Shown here: one piece after another, positions 42,374 to 51,392 of the stretch
Position numbering within the stretch: the first letter of the stretch is position 1
Layout of the letters: every line of letters starts with the position of its first letter
Assembly (NCBI RefSeq): GCF_017357245.1
Contig: NZ_CP071612.1
Span: forward strand, 1,057,001-1,121,000
Direction: 5' to 3'
Length of the DNA stretch: 64,000 nucleotides
DNA from: Rhizobium bangladeshense
Lineage (GTDB): Bacteria > Pseudomonadota > Alphaproteobacteria > Rhizobiales > Rhizobiaceae
Notes under the pieces: generated by a model
Told to the model about the DNA's origin: nothing
Databases searched by the model: none
The model's input: only the letters and a program-made list of their open reading frames with translations
Program-made: the position numbers and the translations under genes

Positions 42374-42474
42374 GCCATGCTGAAGAGGAACGTTCGAAGC
42401 GCATTCGGGGAACAAAGCGGGGCACCCGTGGTTCGGGGCTGCGGCAATCGCCGGCACGACATGGGAGGTTAGAC

Positions 42475-43041
42475 ATGCAGAACGATTTCACGGATCCGGC
42501 AGGAAGAAGCGCATCGGCGCAGACACCGTCCTCATCCCCAGGTTCCGGTTCTTCGCCGGGGACACGCACATCCATTTCCGATCTGGAAGCGAAGGTGAGC
42601 GAAGATGTTTCCGCCGCCAAGGAAACGATCAAGGAAGGCGCCGACACCGCCGTCGAGAAAGCCAAGGAAGTCATTTCCGAACGCACCAGCTTCGCTGCTC
42701 GCCAGGTCCGCGGCGTTGCAACGGCACTTGAGAAAGCTGGCGCCGAAATGGAAAGCTCCGGTCAGGCTGAGGTCGGGCGATACGCCAGGCAAATCGGGCG
42801 GAGCGTGCAGACTGTCGCTCGGCGGATGGAAGGCAAGGACATCGGCGAAATTGCCACCATGACCGAGGATTTCGGGCGCAAGCAACCGCTCGCCTTTCTC
42901 GGGATCGCCGCACTTGCAGGCCTGGCAGCAAGCCGCTTCCTGACAGCCTCCGCGAAAAGGCAAACAGCTGCCGCGCCGCGTGAACCATCGATTGGCCGCC
43001 GCCCCGGCACCGCAACGACCGGAGGCGAGAAAAATGGCTAA
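42475..43041 (+). CDS. Stress-type coiled-coil membrane-associated protein (first of a three-gene operon)
   Basis: 188 residues. A disordered Ser/Gly/Pro head (about 10-35) is followed by a long Ala/Lys/Glu helix (DVSAAKETIKEGADTAVEKA) and a single hydrophobic helix (QPLAFLGIAALAGLAASRFL). This resembles rhizobial 'nutrient deprivation-induced' proteins. The end overlaps the next start by 8 bp. With the DUF1469 and DUF3618 genes it forms an operon commonly induced by desiccation or starvation; that induction is from knowledge of the family, not seen here. Confidence 0.75.
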   Translation: MQNDFTDPAGRSASAQTPSSSPGSGSSPGTRTSISDLEAKVSEDVSAAKETIKEGADTAVEKAKEVISERTSFAARQVRGVATALEKAGAEMESSGQAEVGRYARQIGRSVQTVARRMEGKDIGEIATMTEDFGRKQPLAFLGIAALAGLAASRFLTASAKRQTAAAPREPSIGRRPGTATTGGEKNG

Positions 43042-43450
43042 GTCTTCAGAGAACACACCCCTCTCCGAGCTCGTCAGTGGCCTCGTTGGTGATGTCACGA
43101 GCCTGCTCCGCAAGGAAATCGATCTTGCCAAGACGGAGGCTTCGGAAAAACTTTCGCAGGCGCTCAGCGGCGTGGAGATTCTCCTGTTCGGATTGGTCCT
43201 GGCGATCGGGGCGGTCGGCGTCCTGCTGGGTGCTCTTGTCGGCGGTCTCGCGGCCTTCCTCGTGACACAGGGTTTTACCGAAACCACCGCCAGTGCGCTC
43301 GCCTCTCTGATCGTCGGCATCATCATTGCCGGCATCGCTTGGGCATTGGTCTCCCGCGGCCTCGCCGCGCTTCGCGCCAATAACATGAGACTGGATCGTA
43401 CTGCGACCTCGCTTCGCCGCGACGTTGATGTTGTGAAGGACAAAATCTGA
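43034..43450 (+). CDS. DUF1469 / phage holin-superfamily membrane protein
   Basis: 138 residues with two membrane helices (about 50-75 and 85-110) preceded by SELVSGLVGDVTSLLRKEID and followed by a basic tail. This is the Actinobacteria/alphaproteobacterial 'phage holin family' DUF1469, which despite its name is a chromosomal envelope protein. ATG 43034. Its stop overlaps the next start. Confidence 0.85.
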   Translation: MAKSSENTPLSELVSGLVGDVTSLLRKEIDLAKTEASEKLSQALSGVEILLFGLVLAIGAVGVLLGALVGGLAAFLVTQGFTETTASALASLIVGIIIAGIAWALVSRGLAALRANNMRLDRTATSLRRDVDVVKDKI

Positions 43451-44460
43451 TGGAAAACTCAATGGAGAAAACATCGGCCGAGCTTCAGCGGGAGATCGAC
43501 CAGGACCGCCGCCGCATCGGCGACCGGATTGACGCTATCCAGGAACGGATGTCGCCGGGCCAGCTCATCGATGAGGTCATCGCATACGCCAAGGAAAGCG
43601 GCGGCGGAGAGTATGTCAGCAATCTTGGCCACGCCCTCAAGGCGAACCCTCTGCCGGTCGCGCTGATGGGCGTGAGCCTGGCCTGGCTCATGGCAAAAGG
43701 CAGCCCGTCATCAGCCGACACGACGACCTGGAGGGAGGACCCTGAATACCCGCTTTATCCCGCGACTGGCCGGGTCCGCAGGATTGGTCCGCCGGCAATG
43801 GAAAACGGAGCGCGTTACAGCCATTTTGCCGATGAATCCGGCAAGAGGTTGAAAGCGTTGACGGACGAAACAGGAGGTCGTGCCGGCCATTTCATGGACG
43901 AGGCGGGCAAGACCTATCGTGGCTTCGCCGACGCGAGCGGAAAGCAGATCAGCCAGATCACCGACGAGACTGGTGCAATGCTCGACGCGGCAACAGGCTG
44001 GGCGGCGGAGAAATGGGAGCAGGCGAAAAGCGCCGCAAGCGACCTCGGCGCCCGTGCGTCTGGCGCGGCGAGCTCGCTATCGAGCCGATCCTCTTCGGCG
44101 GCGACCAGTCTTCAGGAGCAAACGAGCAGACTCAACGAGGCGATCCTCACCCAGTTCCGTGACCAGCCGCTGGTCGGCGGTGCTCTGGCTTTCGCGGTCG
44201 GTGCAGCGATCGGCGCGGCGTTGCCCCACACCGACACCGAGGATGAGTTGGTCGGCGAAGCCGCAGATAGCGCAAGAGATAGCCTCAGCCATCAGGCCCA
44301 GGACGTCGTCGCGCAGGGTAAAGAGGTAGCGTCGGAAGTCTATCACAAGGCCGTGGAAGTTGCCTCCGATGCTCATGATGACATCAAGGAACGCGTGGTG
44401 GATGAGGCCGAAGCTTTCATAGATCGCAGGGATGGCCAAGGCGGAACCGATCGGCGGTAG
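43450..44460 (+). CDS. DUF3618 domain protein with long amphipathic repeats
   Basis: 336 residues. The N-terminal DUF3618 domain (about 5-75) begins KTSAELQREIDQDRRRIGDR and carries one membrane helix (NPLPVALMGVSLAWLMA). The middle has repeated DE(T/S/A)G..(L/A)... units with ADESGKRLKALTDETGGRAG, then a second membrane stretch with GGALAFAVGAAIGAALP and a helical tail. The LEA-like repeats suggest membrane or protein protection under drying. It ends the three-gene operon and starts at the last base of the previous stop (ATG 43450). Confidence 0.82.
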   Translation: MENSMEKTSAELQREIDQDRRRIGDRIDAIQERMSPGQLIDEVIAYAKESGGGEYVSNLGHALKANPLPVALMGVSLAWLMAKGSPSSADTTTWREDPEYPLYPATGRVRRIGPPAMENGARYSHFADESGKRLKALTDETGGRAGHFMDEAGKTYRGFADASGKQISQITDETGAMLDAATGWAAEKWEQAKSAASDLGARASGAASSLSSRSSSAATSLQEQTSRLNEAILTQFRDQPLVGGALAFAVGAAIGAALPHTDTEDELVGEAADSARDSLSHQAQDVVAQGKEVASEVYHKAVEVASDAHDDIKERVVDEAEAFIDRRDGQGGTDRR

Positions 44461-44539
44461 AGGATCCATACCGGTCGGCTTCAGGAAAGGTTCCACGCGG
44501 AAAGAGGCGCCGTCTGACTGATCCGCTTTCGCGGAAGCC

Positions 44540-44728
44540 TCAGATGGCCGTCTGCATGAGGTATGAAGATTTTTCGACGGGAACCCGCGCGACGATTTTC
44601 ATCACGAGCGTGGGAGCGACATCGGGAACAGAGCTTACTCGTCCGTCTTTGTAGAGCACCCGCAAGAGGCGGGTTTGGCTGTCGTAATCGAGTTCGGCGA
44701 TCGTCTTTGAATGGACCGGGAATTGCAT
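44540..44728 (-). CDS. KTSC-like domain small protein
   Basis: 62 residues: MQFPVHSKTIAELDYDSQTR, then LLRVLYKDGRVSSVPDVAPT and a tail SSYLMQTAI. It follows the KTSC pattern (S..I....YD.....L.V.F..G..Y.Y..VP) with several changes. ATG 44728, convergent with the DUF3618 operon. Function unknown; KTSC domains are often phage or RNA-related. Confidence 0.6.
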   Translation of the reverse strand: MQFPVHSKTIAELDYDSQTRLLRVLYKDGRVSSVPDVAPTLVMKIVARVPVEKSSYLMQTAI

Positions 44729-45005
44729 CTTCAGCTGCCTCCTGCTGCAGCATGACCAAGATCAAAACAGCCGACCGCCGCCCACCCTGGCGGGCAATGC
44801 TTGATCGGCCCGAGAATTCCTCACCATTGCGGCGGCCGGCGGTGCTATCCGAAACGCATTTTTCCGACAGACATCCTGTTCAGGCAGAATCCTGCTGGCG
44901 AAATCTCGGCAGAATCTAACGAGAGCCGCCATCGAAATCGCGTGAAATCGGCGTGACACACGTTCCGCGGCTGTAGGGGCGCGAGGACACCAGAATAAGA
45001 TGTGA

Positions 45006-46046
45006 GTGGCTGCGGCACGCGAATTGGAGGCCGGCCGAACGTTTGCCGTGCCCGCTAAAAGGTCTGTCGACGTTGTTTTTAGTCACGTGTTATCAGTTGC
45101 TTGCGCCATGGGCACCGGAACTTTTGCTGGGCTGCCGGGTTTGCTGACCATGTTGAAGAAGCAGCCCATCCTGCCCAGACTGGGGACGATCAGCGTCATT
45201 GATGACCTTCAGGTTCATGTCCTTGAAAGCGGCTCACTAAACGGAAGCCCGGTTGTTGTTCTGCATGGCTGCGGCAGTCTGGCGGAAGAGGCGCTGCTTC
45301 CTTTCGAAAACAGCCAGCACCGACTGATCGCCATCGATCGTCCCGGCTACGGTTGGAGTTCCTCGCTTCCGCCGCAGGAACGGGGTCCACTCGGTCAATC
45401 TTTCTGGCTTGAGCGCTTTCTCGATACCTCAGGGCTTGGGCCTGTCACGATCGTCGCCCATTCGATCGGCAGTGCCTCGGCCCTTCATCTGGCTGCCCGC
45501 AGAGCTGAGCTCGTAAAGGCGCTCCTGTTGATCTCGCCCTGCTGCAGTCCTGTTCCCTCGAAGCCTTTGATCCTGCTGCGCACGGCCGTTGCGCCTGTCA
45601 TAGGGCCGCTGATCCGCCGACACATCATGTCTCGCTGGGCCGCTCTCTTTCTCCGGCACGGAATTCGGTCATCATCATTCCCCAATCCACTGCCGTCCCA
45701 CCTGAACATGCTGCCTGCCGGCCATATGATCCGGCCCAGCGCGATCGAAACCATGGCTGACGAGCTGCGCGCTTTCAACCGAGACATGGCTCTGCTGCCT
45801 GGCCTGCCTGAACAGGTTCCCATCCATGTGCTCTTCGGGTCGCAAGACCTCATCGTCGATCCGAATTTGCACATCGACTGGCTCCGCCAGAGGCATCCCC
45901 GCCTTCTCGTGAAACGCCTGGAGGGCGTCGGCCATATGCCGCATCACGTCGCCCCGGCCGTGGCATTGCGGATGCTGAACGCGATCATCGAGGAGCGCTC
46001 CTCCGTACCGGCCGTCAAGCCTGGACTGTTGACGGATGTAGCATGA
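45006..46046 (+). CDS. Alpha/beta hydrolase
   Basis: Up to 346 residues. Alpha/beta hydrolase core: oxyanion VVVLHGCGS, nucleophile in VAHSIGSASAL, acid near LFGSQDLIVDP and His in GVGHMPHH. The GTG at 45006 gives the longest frame; ATG 45108 (MGTGTFAGLP) or ATG 45150 (MLKKQPI) could be the true start, since the first residues are unconserved. A hydrophobic segment near 25-45 may be a membrane anchor if the longer form is real. The substrate is unknown. Confidence 0.8.
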   Translation: MAAARELEAGRTFAVPAKRSVDVVFSHVLSVACAMGTGTFAGLPGLLTMLKKQPILPRLGTISVIDDLQVHVLESGSLNGSPVVVLHGCGSLAEEALLPFENSQHRLIAIDRPGYGWSSSLPPQERGPLGQSFWLERFLDTSGLGPVTIVAHSIGSASALHLAARRAELVKALLLISPCCSPVPSKPLILLRTAVAPVIGPLIRRHIMSRWAALFLRHGIRSSSFPNPLPSHLNMLPAGHMIRPSAIETMADELRAFNRDMALLPGLPEQVPIHVLFGSQDLIVDPNLHIDWLRQRHPRLLVKRLEGVGHMPHHVAPAVALRMLNAIIEERSSVPAVKPGLLTDVA

Positions 46047-46163
46047 GCCCCGCGAGGTTTACCGCAGCTGCACTGCGGCCGCAGGCGCATCGCGATCAAT
46101 GGTGTCCCGAAAGTCCGAACGGGGAACCTTGACTCCCGCCCACGACCCGATGATCGTCGGGCC

Positions 46164-46979
46164 ATGACCGCTCCGCACTTTCACACCCGCCTCTCGCTCA
46201 GCAAGGACTTGGAGAAGCTCGGCCTTCGCGCCGGCGACATTGTCATGGTGCATGCCGCCATGAGCAGGCTGGGGCGGCTGCTCAACGGTCCCGACATGTT
46301 CATCGATGCGCTGGGCGATGCCGTGGGGCTGTCGGGGACCATCGTCGCCTATACGGACTGGAACGGCGCCTATGACGAGTTGCTCGGCGAGGACGGACGC
46401 GTTCCTGGCGAATGGCGCGACCACATCGCACCCTTCGATCCCGCGACCTCCAGGGCCATCCGCGACAATGGCATATTCCCTGAATTCCTTCGAACGAGGC
46501 CAGGGGCGCGACGCAGCGGTAATCCGGGCGCCTCGGTCGCGGCAATAGGGGCAAGGGCCGACTGGCTGACGGCCGATCATCCGCTCGACTATGGCTATGG
46601 CGAGGGCTCTCCGCTCGCCAAACTCGTGGAGGCCGGCGCTAAGGTGCTGATGGCGGGTGCGCCGCTCGACACGATGACCCTTCTCCACCATGCCGAGCAC
46701 CTGGCTGATATCCCGAACAAGCGCCTGCGCCGATATGAGGCGCCCTTCGCCACGTCGGCCGGCGTGGTGTGGCGCATGATCGAGGAGTTCGACACCGGCG
46801 ATCCGGTCGTCCCTGACCTCGCAAGCGACTATTTCGGCGAGATCGTCCGCGCATTTCTGGCAAGCGGCGCGGGAGCGCAGGGCCTGATCGGAGAAGCGCC
46901 GTCGGTCCTGGTGGATGCGGCTTCCATCTGCAGCTTCGCCGTCGCCTGGTTGGAGCTTCATGTTCGGCATGAGAGTTAA
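46164..46979 (+). CDS. AAC(3)-family N-acetyltransferase (aminoglycoside 3-N-acetyltransferase-like)
   Basis: 271 residues, full length of the AAC(3)/antibiotic_NAT family. Motifs: LGLRAGDIVMVHAAMSRLGR, the conserved GNPGASVAAIGARADWLTAD, and GAPLDTMTLLHHAEHLADIP with the catalytic-type His pair. The family transfers acetyl from acetyl-CoA to the 3-amino group of aminoglycosides. Environmental paralogs often act on other amines, so resistance is only a possibility. ATG 46164. It stands 117 bp behind the hydrolase gene on the same strand. Confidence 0.85.
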   Translation: MTAPHFHTRLSLSKDLEKLGLRAGDIVMVHAAMSRLGRLLNGPDMFIDALGDAVGLSGTIVAYTDWNGAYDELLGEDGRVPGEWRDHIAPFDPATSRAIRDNGIFPEFLRTRPGARRSGNPGASVAAIGARADWLTADHPLDYGYGEGSPLAKLVEAGAKVLMAGAPLDTMTLLHHAEHLADIPNKRLRRYEAPFATSAGVVWRMIEEFDTGDPVVPDLASDYFGEIVRAFLASGAGAQGLIGEAPSVLVDAASICSFAVAWLELHVRHES

Positions 46980-47086
46980 AGCGGCTGCGCCTTGACTCCC
47001 GCGCGACCAGCTTCTCCTGCCTCACGGAACAAAATCCCGATGGCAATGTTGATATGGCGATAAGCAGAACTCCATGGGAGGAATTC

Positions 47087-47428
47087 ATGCAGAAAACGCT
47101 TCAGTTCGTCTTGGTCGGCCTCGCCGCGATGAGCGGCTTGACGATCGCGCCAACCATCGCCGCCACGCAGGACATGGAATTGCGCATCGGCCCCGGTGGG
47201 GTCGGCGTTTACGATCGCAATCGTGATTTTGACCGCTATGACGGCTACGACCGCCGCGGGCCGCGCCGCTGCGACCCCGATGATGCGCTCGACATCGCCC
47301 GCAGCGAAGGACTTCGCCGGGCGCACATCGTCCGCATGTCGCCGCGCAGGATCGTCGTCGAGGGATTGACGCGCCGCGGGCCGGAACGGATGGTCTTTGC
47401 CAACCGCCGCGGTTGCCCGGAACTCTGA
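47087..47428 (+). CDS. Small secreted protein, unknown
   Basis: 113 residues. Signal peptide about 1-28 with the AAT/ASA-type site after TIAPTIAA. The mature part has a run of Arg/Asp/Tyr (YDRNRDFDRYDGYDRRG) and then an N-terminal-like domain RRCDPDDALDIARSEGLRRA..RMSPRRIVVEG with a second Cys near the end. ATG 47087 has a good ribosome site (GGAGGAATTC); ATG 47054 is not used. Probably periplasmic. No family name is known to me. Confidence 0.7.
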   Translation: MQKTLQFVLVGLAAMSGLTIAPTIAATQDMELRIGPGGVGVYDRNRDFDRYDGYDRRGPRRCDPDDALDIARSEGLRRAHIVRMSPRRIVVEGLTRRGPERMVFANRRGCPEL

Positions 47429-47602
47429 CCGACCGCCGTTCTGAACGAATGCGGCCGGGCGGACGGGTCATCGGCTGCGAACATGCTGCCGAGGCGTCAG
47501 CGAGGCTGCCGTCGTGAAAGCGATTGCCAGACACAGAAGATCAGCGGTTTCGCGCTTCCATCAAAAGCCGAGCCAACCCGGACACCATTGGAGGATATCA
47601 TC

Positions 47603-48148
47603 ATGATGAGCGGTCAAATGAAGGCGCTTCTCGCCGTTCTTGCCGTTGCCGGTTACCAGAACAGGGACAAGATCAAGGAGCTCCTGCGAGGCCTCCAGAA
47701 CCCGCAACAAGCCGGGGCGGGAGGCCAGCAGACGGGCGGTCTCGGCGGCATCCTCGGCGGGCTGGCCGGCTCCGGCGGTGGGTTAGGCGGCTTGGGCGGC
47801 CTTCTCGGCGGACTAAGCTCCGGCAGCATCGTCAGCGGCGGCCTCGGCGATCTCCTGAAGACGTTCCAGCAGAACGGCCAGGGAGACAAGATGGAATCCT
47901 GGGTGCGCCGGGGGCAGAATGCCGACATCAATGACGGCGAACTGGCCACAGCCCTCGGCCCTGATGTCCTCGAAGAGATCGCCCGCAATACAGGCCTTTC
48001 GCATCAGGAGATCCTCGGCCGGCTGAGCCGCGACCTTCCCAAAGCGGTCGACGATCTGACCCCGGAGGGGAAGGTGCCGAGCGAGGAGGAGGCGTTCATG
48101 TCTTCGGCGAGCCAGGCGACAACCACGGGGCGGCCGAGCGGCGTTTAG
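47603..48148 (+). CDS. YidB/DUF937 family protein
   Basis: 181 residues. A Gly/Leu-rich segment (GGLGGILGGLAGSGGGLGGL) is followed by the YidB-type domain (LLKTFQQNGQGDKMESWVRR, LGPDVLEEIARNTGLSHQEI). YidB proteins are small bacterial proteins of unknown role. The ATG at 47603 is 8 bp from GGAGG (47590-47594). It stands alone. Confidence 0.82.
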   Translation: MMSGQMKALLAVLAVAGYQNRDKIKELLRGLQNPQQAGAGGQQTGGLGGILGGLAGSGGGLGGLGGLLGGLSSGSIVSGGLGDLLKTFQQNGQGDKMESWVRRGQNADINDGELATALGPDVLEEIARNTGLSHQEILGRLSRDLPKAVDDLTPEGKVPSEEEAFMSSASQATTTGRPSGV

Positions 48149-48220
48149 GCGTTCGAGTTCGGAGCGCAATTATCGCCCTGGATGGATTTGCCGCGGAGAT
48201 CGCCTCACAAACTGTCTCCT

Positions 48221-48303
48221 CGGGCTTGACCCGAGGATCCATCGCGCGGACTTCCACCGGCCGCGGAACTGGATTCCAGGCTCGATGCCTGGAATGACGG
48301 AGG
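48221..48303. repeat. Palindrome pair of the short-linker type
   Basis: Forward palindrome (arms CCTCGGG/CCCGAGG) at about 48221-48242 and reverse palindrome (arms TTCCAGGC and GCCTGGAA) at about 48271-48302, linker about 28 nt. Same family as the composite units but with a different, shorter core. Confidence 0.6.
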
Positions 48304-48368
48304 GTGGGGGTGCCTAGGTGCCAAACTCGCGGTTGGCGGATGAGCAGAGCCAGACCGCCGGTCGACCT

Positions 48369-49223
48369 TCACCGAAGGTATTTGCGAAGAAAGGCATAAA
48401 CGCTGCGGATGGACTTTGCCGCGGCGTCGGGGTCGTATTTTTCGATATGGCCCAGCACTCTCCTTCCCGCCGTGAACTCCGGAGCATCGAAATTGTGATA
48501 GATGCCCTTGTAAACGTCGAGTTCGACGGGCGGGGCATCGTCGCGGAGACGGGAAAGGCTCCTCTGGCATCGTTCTGCCCGGCTCCAATTGTCTCGTTCG
48601 CCAATCAAGATCAAGGTCGGTACTCCCGGATTGCCGCGATTAACGTCGCAGGCGGGATAGTAGGCGACCGCCGCCTTGAACTTGCGCTCCATAAGCTGCT
48701 CGTTCCCGCCGATTTTTGTTGCGTCCAGCGTCGCGGTGCCGCCCGCCGAAAAGCCCATCAGCGCGACGCGCCTGATATCGACGAAGCTTGATTTCGACAA
48801 AAAGTCCAAGGCGCCGTAGGCGTCGAAGACGCGCTCGGGAAGATGGCTTCGGCACGTGTCCTTGAGGTTGCGGGTGGTGAAGCTGTCGACAACAAGCACG
48901 ACGTGGCCCCATCTGACCAGCCGTTTCGGCCAGAGGTCCTTGAGGCTCAGACGCATGTGATCGCATCCATGCATGATGACGACCGCCGGGAAGGGGCCAT
49001 CACCCGGAGGGCGGGACAGATATCCGAGCAACGGCATGCCCGGTGGTTGGGAAAGAATTTCTCCCTGTTCGAGAGCCTTGCGGATTCGAAAAGCGCTGAG
49101 CTTCACGGGCGCGCTTTCGAACCGCACCAATTCCTCGGCACCGGCCGGGTTCCCGGACATGGGCAGGCCAAGAAAAGCCACGAGGCAAAGAAGAAGTCCT
49201 GCAGTTTTCACCGACGCCTCCAT
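48369..49223 (-). CDS. Secreted dienelactone-hydrolase-family protein
   Basis: 284 residues. Signal peptide about 1-29 (GLLLCLVAFLGLPMSGNPAG). DLH fold: AVVIMHGCDHMRLS, nucleophile in ALMGFSAGGTATL, acid in LILIGERDNWSRAERC, His in GIYHNFDAPEF. DLH hydrolyses cyclic lactones in aromatic degradation; many paralogs have other ester substrates. Periplasmic location is predicted. It is the last non-phage gene before the repeat array and phage late module. Confidence 0.87.
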   Translation of the reverse strand: MEASVKTAGLLLCLVAFLGLPMSGNPAGAEELVRFESAPVKLSAFRIRKALEQGEILSQPPGMPLLGYLSRPPGDGPFPAVVIMHGCDHMRLSLKDLWPKRLVRWGHVVLVVDSFTTRNLKDTCRSHLPERVFDAYGALDFLSKSSFVDIRRVALMGFSAGGTATLDATKIGGNEQLMERKFKAAVAYYPACDVNRGNPGVPTLILIGERDNWSRAERCQRSLSRLRDDAPPVELDVYKGIYHNFDAPEFTAGRRVLGHIEKYDPDAAAKSIRSVYAFLRKYLR

Positions 49224-49352
49224 CGTTTGACCGACGGCATGTTATTTGTACCCCGAAGCTGAAGCTTGGCAAAGCGGTTGGGCTTGCTGCCACGATTGGA
49301 TGGAGGAGGCCTCATTTCAAAAGAGGCCTGCAGGTGGCACAGCGCTCACCCC

Positions 49353-50620
49353 TTGCTCCGTCATCCTCGGGCTTGACCCGAGGATCCACGTCGGCCTCGA
49401 CCAAGGGAGCGGGCATGGATCCCAGGCTCAAGGCCTGGGATGACGGAGGGTGGGGCGGGCGATTTTGCAAATCCAGCGTCGAAGAGGGGTGGAGGAATTT
49501 GGCATGGCCGATTTTGATCTGGTGGGAGAGCCATAATCAGTTCTTGATCACCTCCCGGCACATCACCTATCACTGCCGTAAATCCAAGCTGCGAAATTTG
49601 AATTCAGAGGTGATGTCGACGGTGAAGGCCGGCGCCGCCCTTCGAACTTGTGCGCCGTTCTCAGCGCCTCGCGAAGCAATCAGCGTCTGAGCGCCCGCTC
49701 ATTTGCCAAGGAACCTACCCCCTTGCTCCGTCATCCCAGGGCTTGACCCGAGGATCCACTTCGGCTTCCACCACCAGCAGCGGCCATGGATCCCAGGCTC
49801 GAGGCCTGGGATGACGGAGGGTGGGGGGCGCGGATTGCCAAATCCGGCGTTGGCGCGGGGTGGAGGAATCTGGCACAAGAAGGCTCGATTTCGAACCGGC
49901 GGAGAGGCGTAATCAGTTCTTGATCACCCCCGGCGCATCAGTTATCACTACTGTAAATCCAAGCTGCGAAATCTGAAATCTGGAGCTGGGCGGTCACGTC
50001 GCGCGGCCCTTCGAACTTGTGCGCTGTTCGCAACGCCTTGCGAACCAATCAGCGCGTCAGCCCCCGCTCATTTGCCGAGGAGCCTACCCCTTGCTCCGTC
50101 ATCCCAGGGCTTGACCCGAGGATCCACTTCGGCTTCCACCACCAGCAGCGGCCATGGACCCCAGGCTCGAGGCCCGGATGACGGAGGGTGGGGGAGCGCG
50201 TTTTGCCAAATCCGGCATCGGCGCGGGGTGGAGGAATCTGGCACAAGAAGGCTCGATTTCGAACCGGCGGAGAGGCGTAATCAGTTCTTGATCACCCCCC
50301 GGCGCATCAGTTATCACTACTGTAAATCCAAGCTGCGAAATTTGAATCCGGAGCTGATGTCGGCGGTCAAGTCGGCGCGGCTCTTCGAGCTTGTGCGCTG
50401 TTCGCGGCGCCTTGCGAAGCAGCCAGCGCGTCAGCGCCCACAGATTTGCCACGGCGCTCACCCCTTGCTCCGTCCTCCTCGGGCTTGACCCGAGGATCGG
50501 GCTTGACCCGAGGATCCACTTCGGCTTCCACCAGCGGCAGCGGGGATGGATCCCAGGGTCAAGACCTGGGATGACGGAGGGTGGGGAGCGCGCTTGGCCA
50601 AATTTAGCTAAGCAGCCCCC
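49353..50620. repeat. About 370-bp tandem repeat array (3.4 copies) in front of the phage late module
   Basis: Units start at TTGCTCCG, at 49353, 49723, 50091 and 50465 (periods 370, 368 and 374 bp). Each has a forward palindrome (CCCAGGG or CTCGGG type), a linker, a reverse palindrome, then a conserved segment GTAAATCCAAGCTGCGAAAT within about 250 bp. The last copy is shortened and stops near 50620. No gene family matches the conserved segment. The frames seen on both strands do not keep a constant reading frame between copies, so it is likely non-coding. Confidence 0.75.
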
Positions 50621-50667
50621 GACGCGCCGCGTCGGCAGGACATCCATCCCTCACAAGGAGAATTGCA

Positions 50668-50904
50668 ATGGACCCTTCGATTGCTCCGGCCTCGCGGGCC
50701 GCTGTGGTGACGCCGAACGATACCGCCATTGTCGGGGCGCGTGCGCTCTATATCGGCACGGCCGGCGATGTGGCGATTGCTTCGCGGCGGGATGTGGATC
50801 CGGTGATTTTCAAGAGCGTGCCGGCCGGGACGATCCTGCCGGTTCATGCCGCGATCGTGGCGCTGACCGGGACCACGGCCGCCAACATCATTGCCTTGTT
50901 CTGA
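50668..50904 (+). CDS. Spike-base-like phage protein (RCAP_rcc01079 type)
   Basis: 78 residues: SIAPASRAAVVTPNDTAIVG, then ARALYIGTAGDVAIASRRDV and VIFKSVPAGTILPVHAAIVA. This pattern (AV.PSD...L....R.lYVGT.GDL...G.....F..V.AG..l) is what I recall for the spike-base protein family of gene transfer agents and some phages. ATG 50668 with AAGGAGAATT upstream. It opens the late operon, 17 bp before TerS. Confidence 0.6.
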   Translation: MDPSIAPASRAAVVTPNDTAIVGARALYIGTAGDVAIASRRDVDPVIFKSVPAGTILPVHAAIVALTGTTAANIIALF

Positions 50905-50921
50905 GCCTCAGACGCGGACCG

Positions 50922-51392
50922 ATGGGCAGTCCGACCAAGTTCAGCCAGGCGCTGGCCGAGAAGATCTGCGCGCGCATCGCCGACAGGGAAAGCCTGCGCT
51001 CGATCTGCCGGGACGAGGATATGCCGGCGAAATCGACGGTGCTTTCCTGGTTGGCGGACGAGGACAAGGCGGCGTTTCGGGCGCGATATGCGCTGGCACG
51101 CGAGATCATGGCCGACAGCTTCGTGGACGAGATGGTCGAGATCGCCGACAACAGCAGCGACGACTGGATCGAAAAGAAGAATGCCAGCGGCGAGACCACC
51201 GGCTGGCAGGAGAACGGCGAGGCAATCCGGCGCTCGCAGCTGCGCATCGCCACCCGCCAATGGGTCGCCGAGAAGCTGCGGCCGAAGAAATACGGCGCCA
51301 AGGTCGAGGCCGAACAGGGCGCGACCGGCGAAGTCTCGCAATTGCTGGAGGCGGTCAATGGCAAAACCCGCGGACTTCCAAACGGCGATTGA
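50922..51392 (+). CDS. terS: Phage terminase small subunit
   Basis: 156 residues. N-terminal HTH-like region: KFSQALAEKICARIADRESL, SICRDEDMPAKSTVLSWLAD. The rest is helical: DSFVDEMVEIADNSSDDWIE is a signature of the TerS family in phages with TerL of this type. It binds the packaging site and controls TerL. ATG 50922 (no obvious strong ribosome site). It overlaps TerL by 35 bp. Frame and order support the call. Confidence 0.85.
   Translation: MGSPTKFSQALAEKICARIADRESLRSICRDEDMPAKSTVLSWLADEDKAAFRARYALAREIMADSFVDEMVEIADNSSDDWIEKKNASGETTGWQENGEAIRRSQLRIATRQWVAEKLRPKKYGAKVEAEQGATGEVSQLLEAVNGKTRGLPNGD

Noticed and set aside
43034..43450. True phage holin
   Set aside because: The DUF1469 gene is in a chromosomal-type stress operon with no lysis genes; the name comes only from the superfamily.
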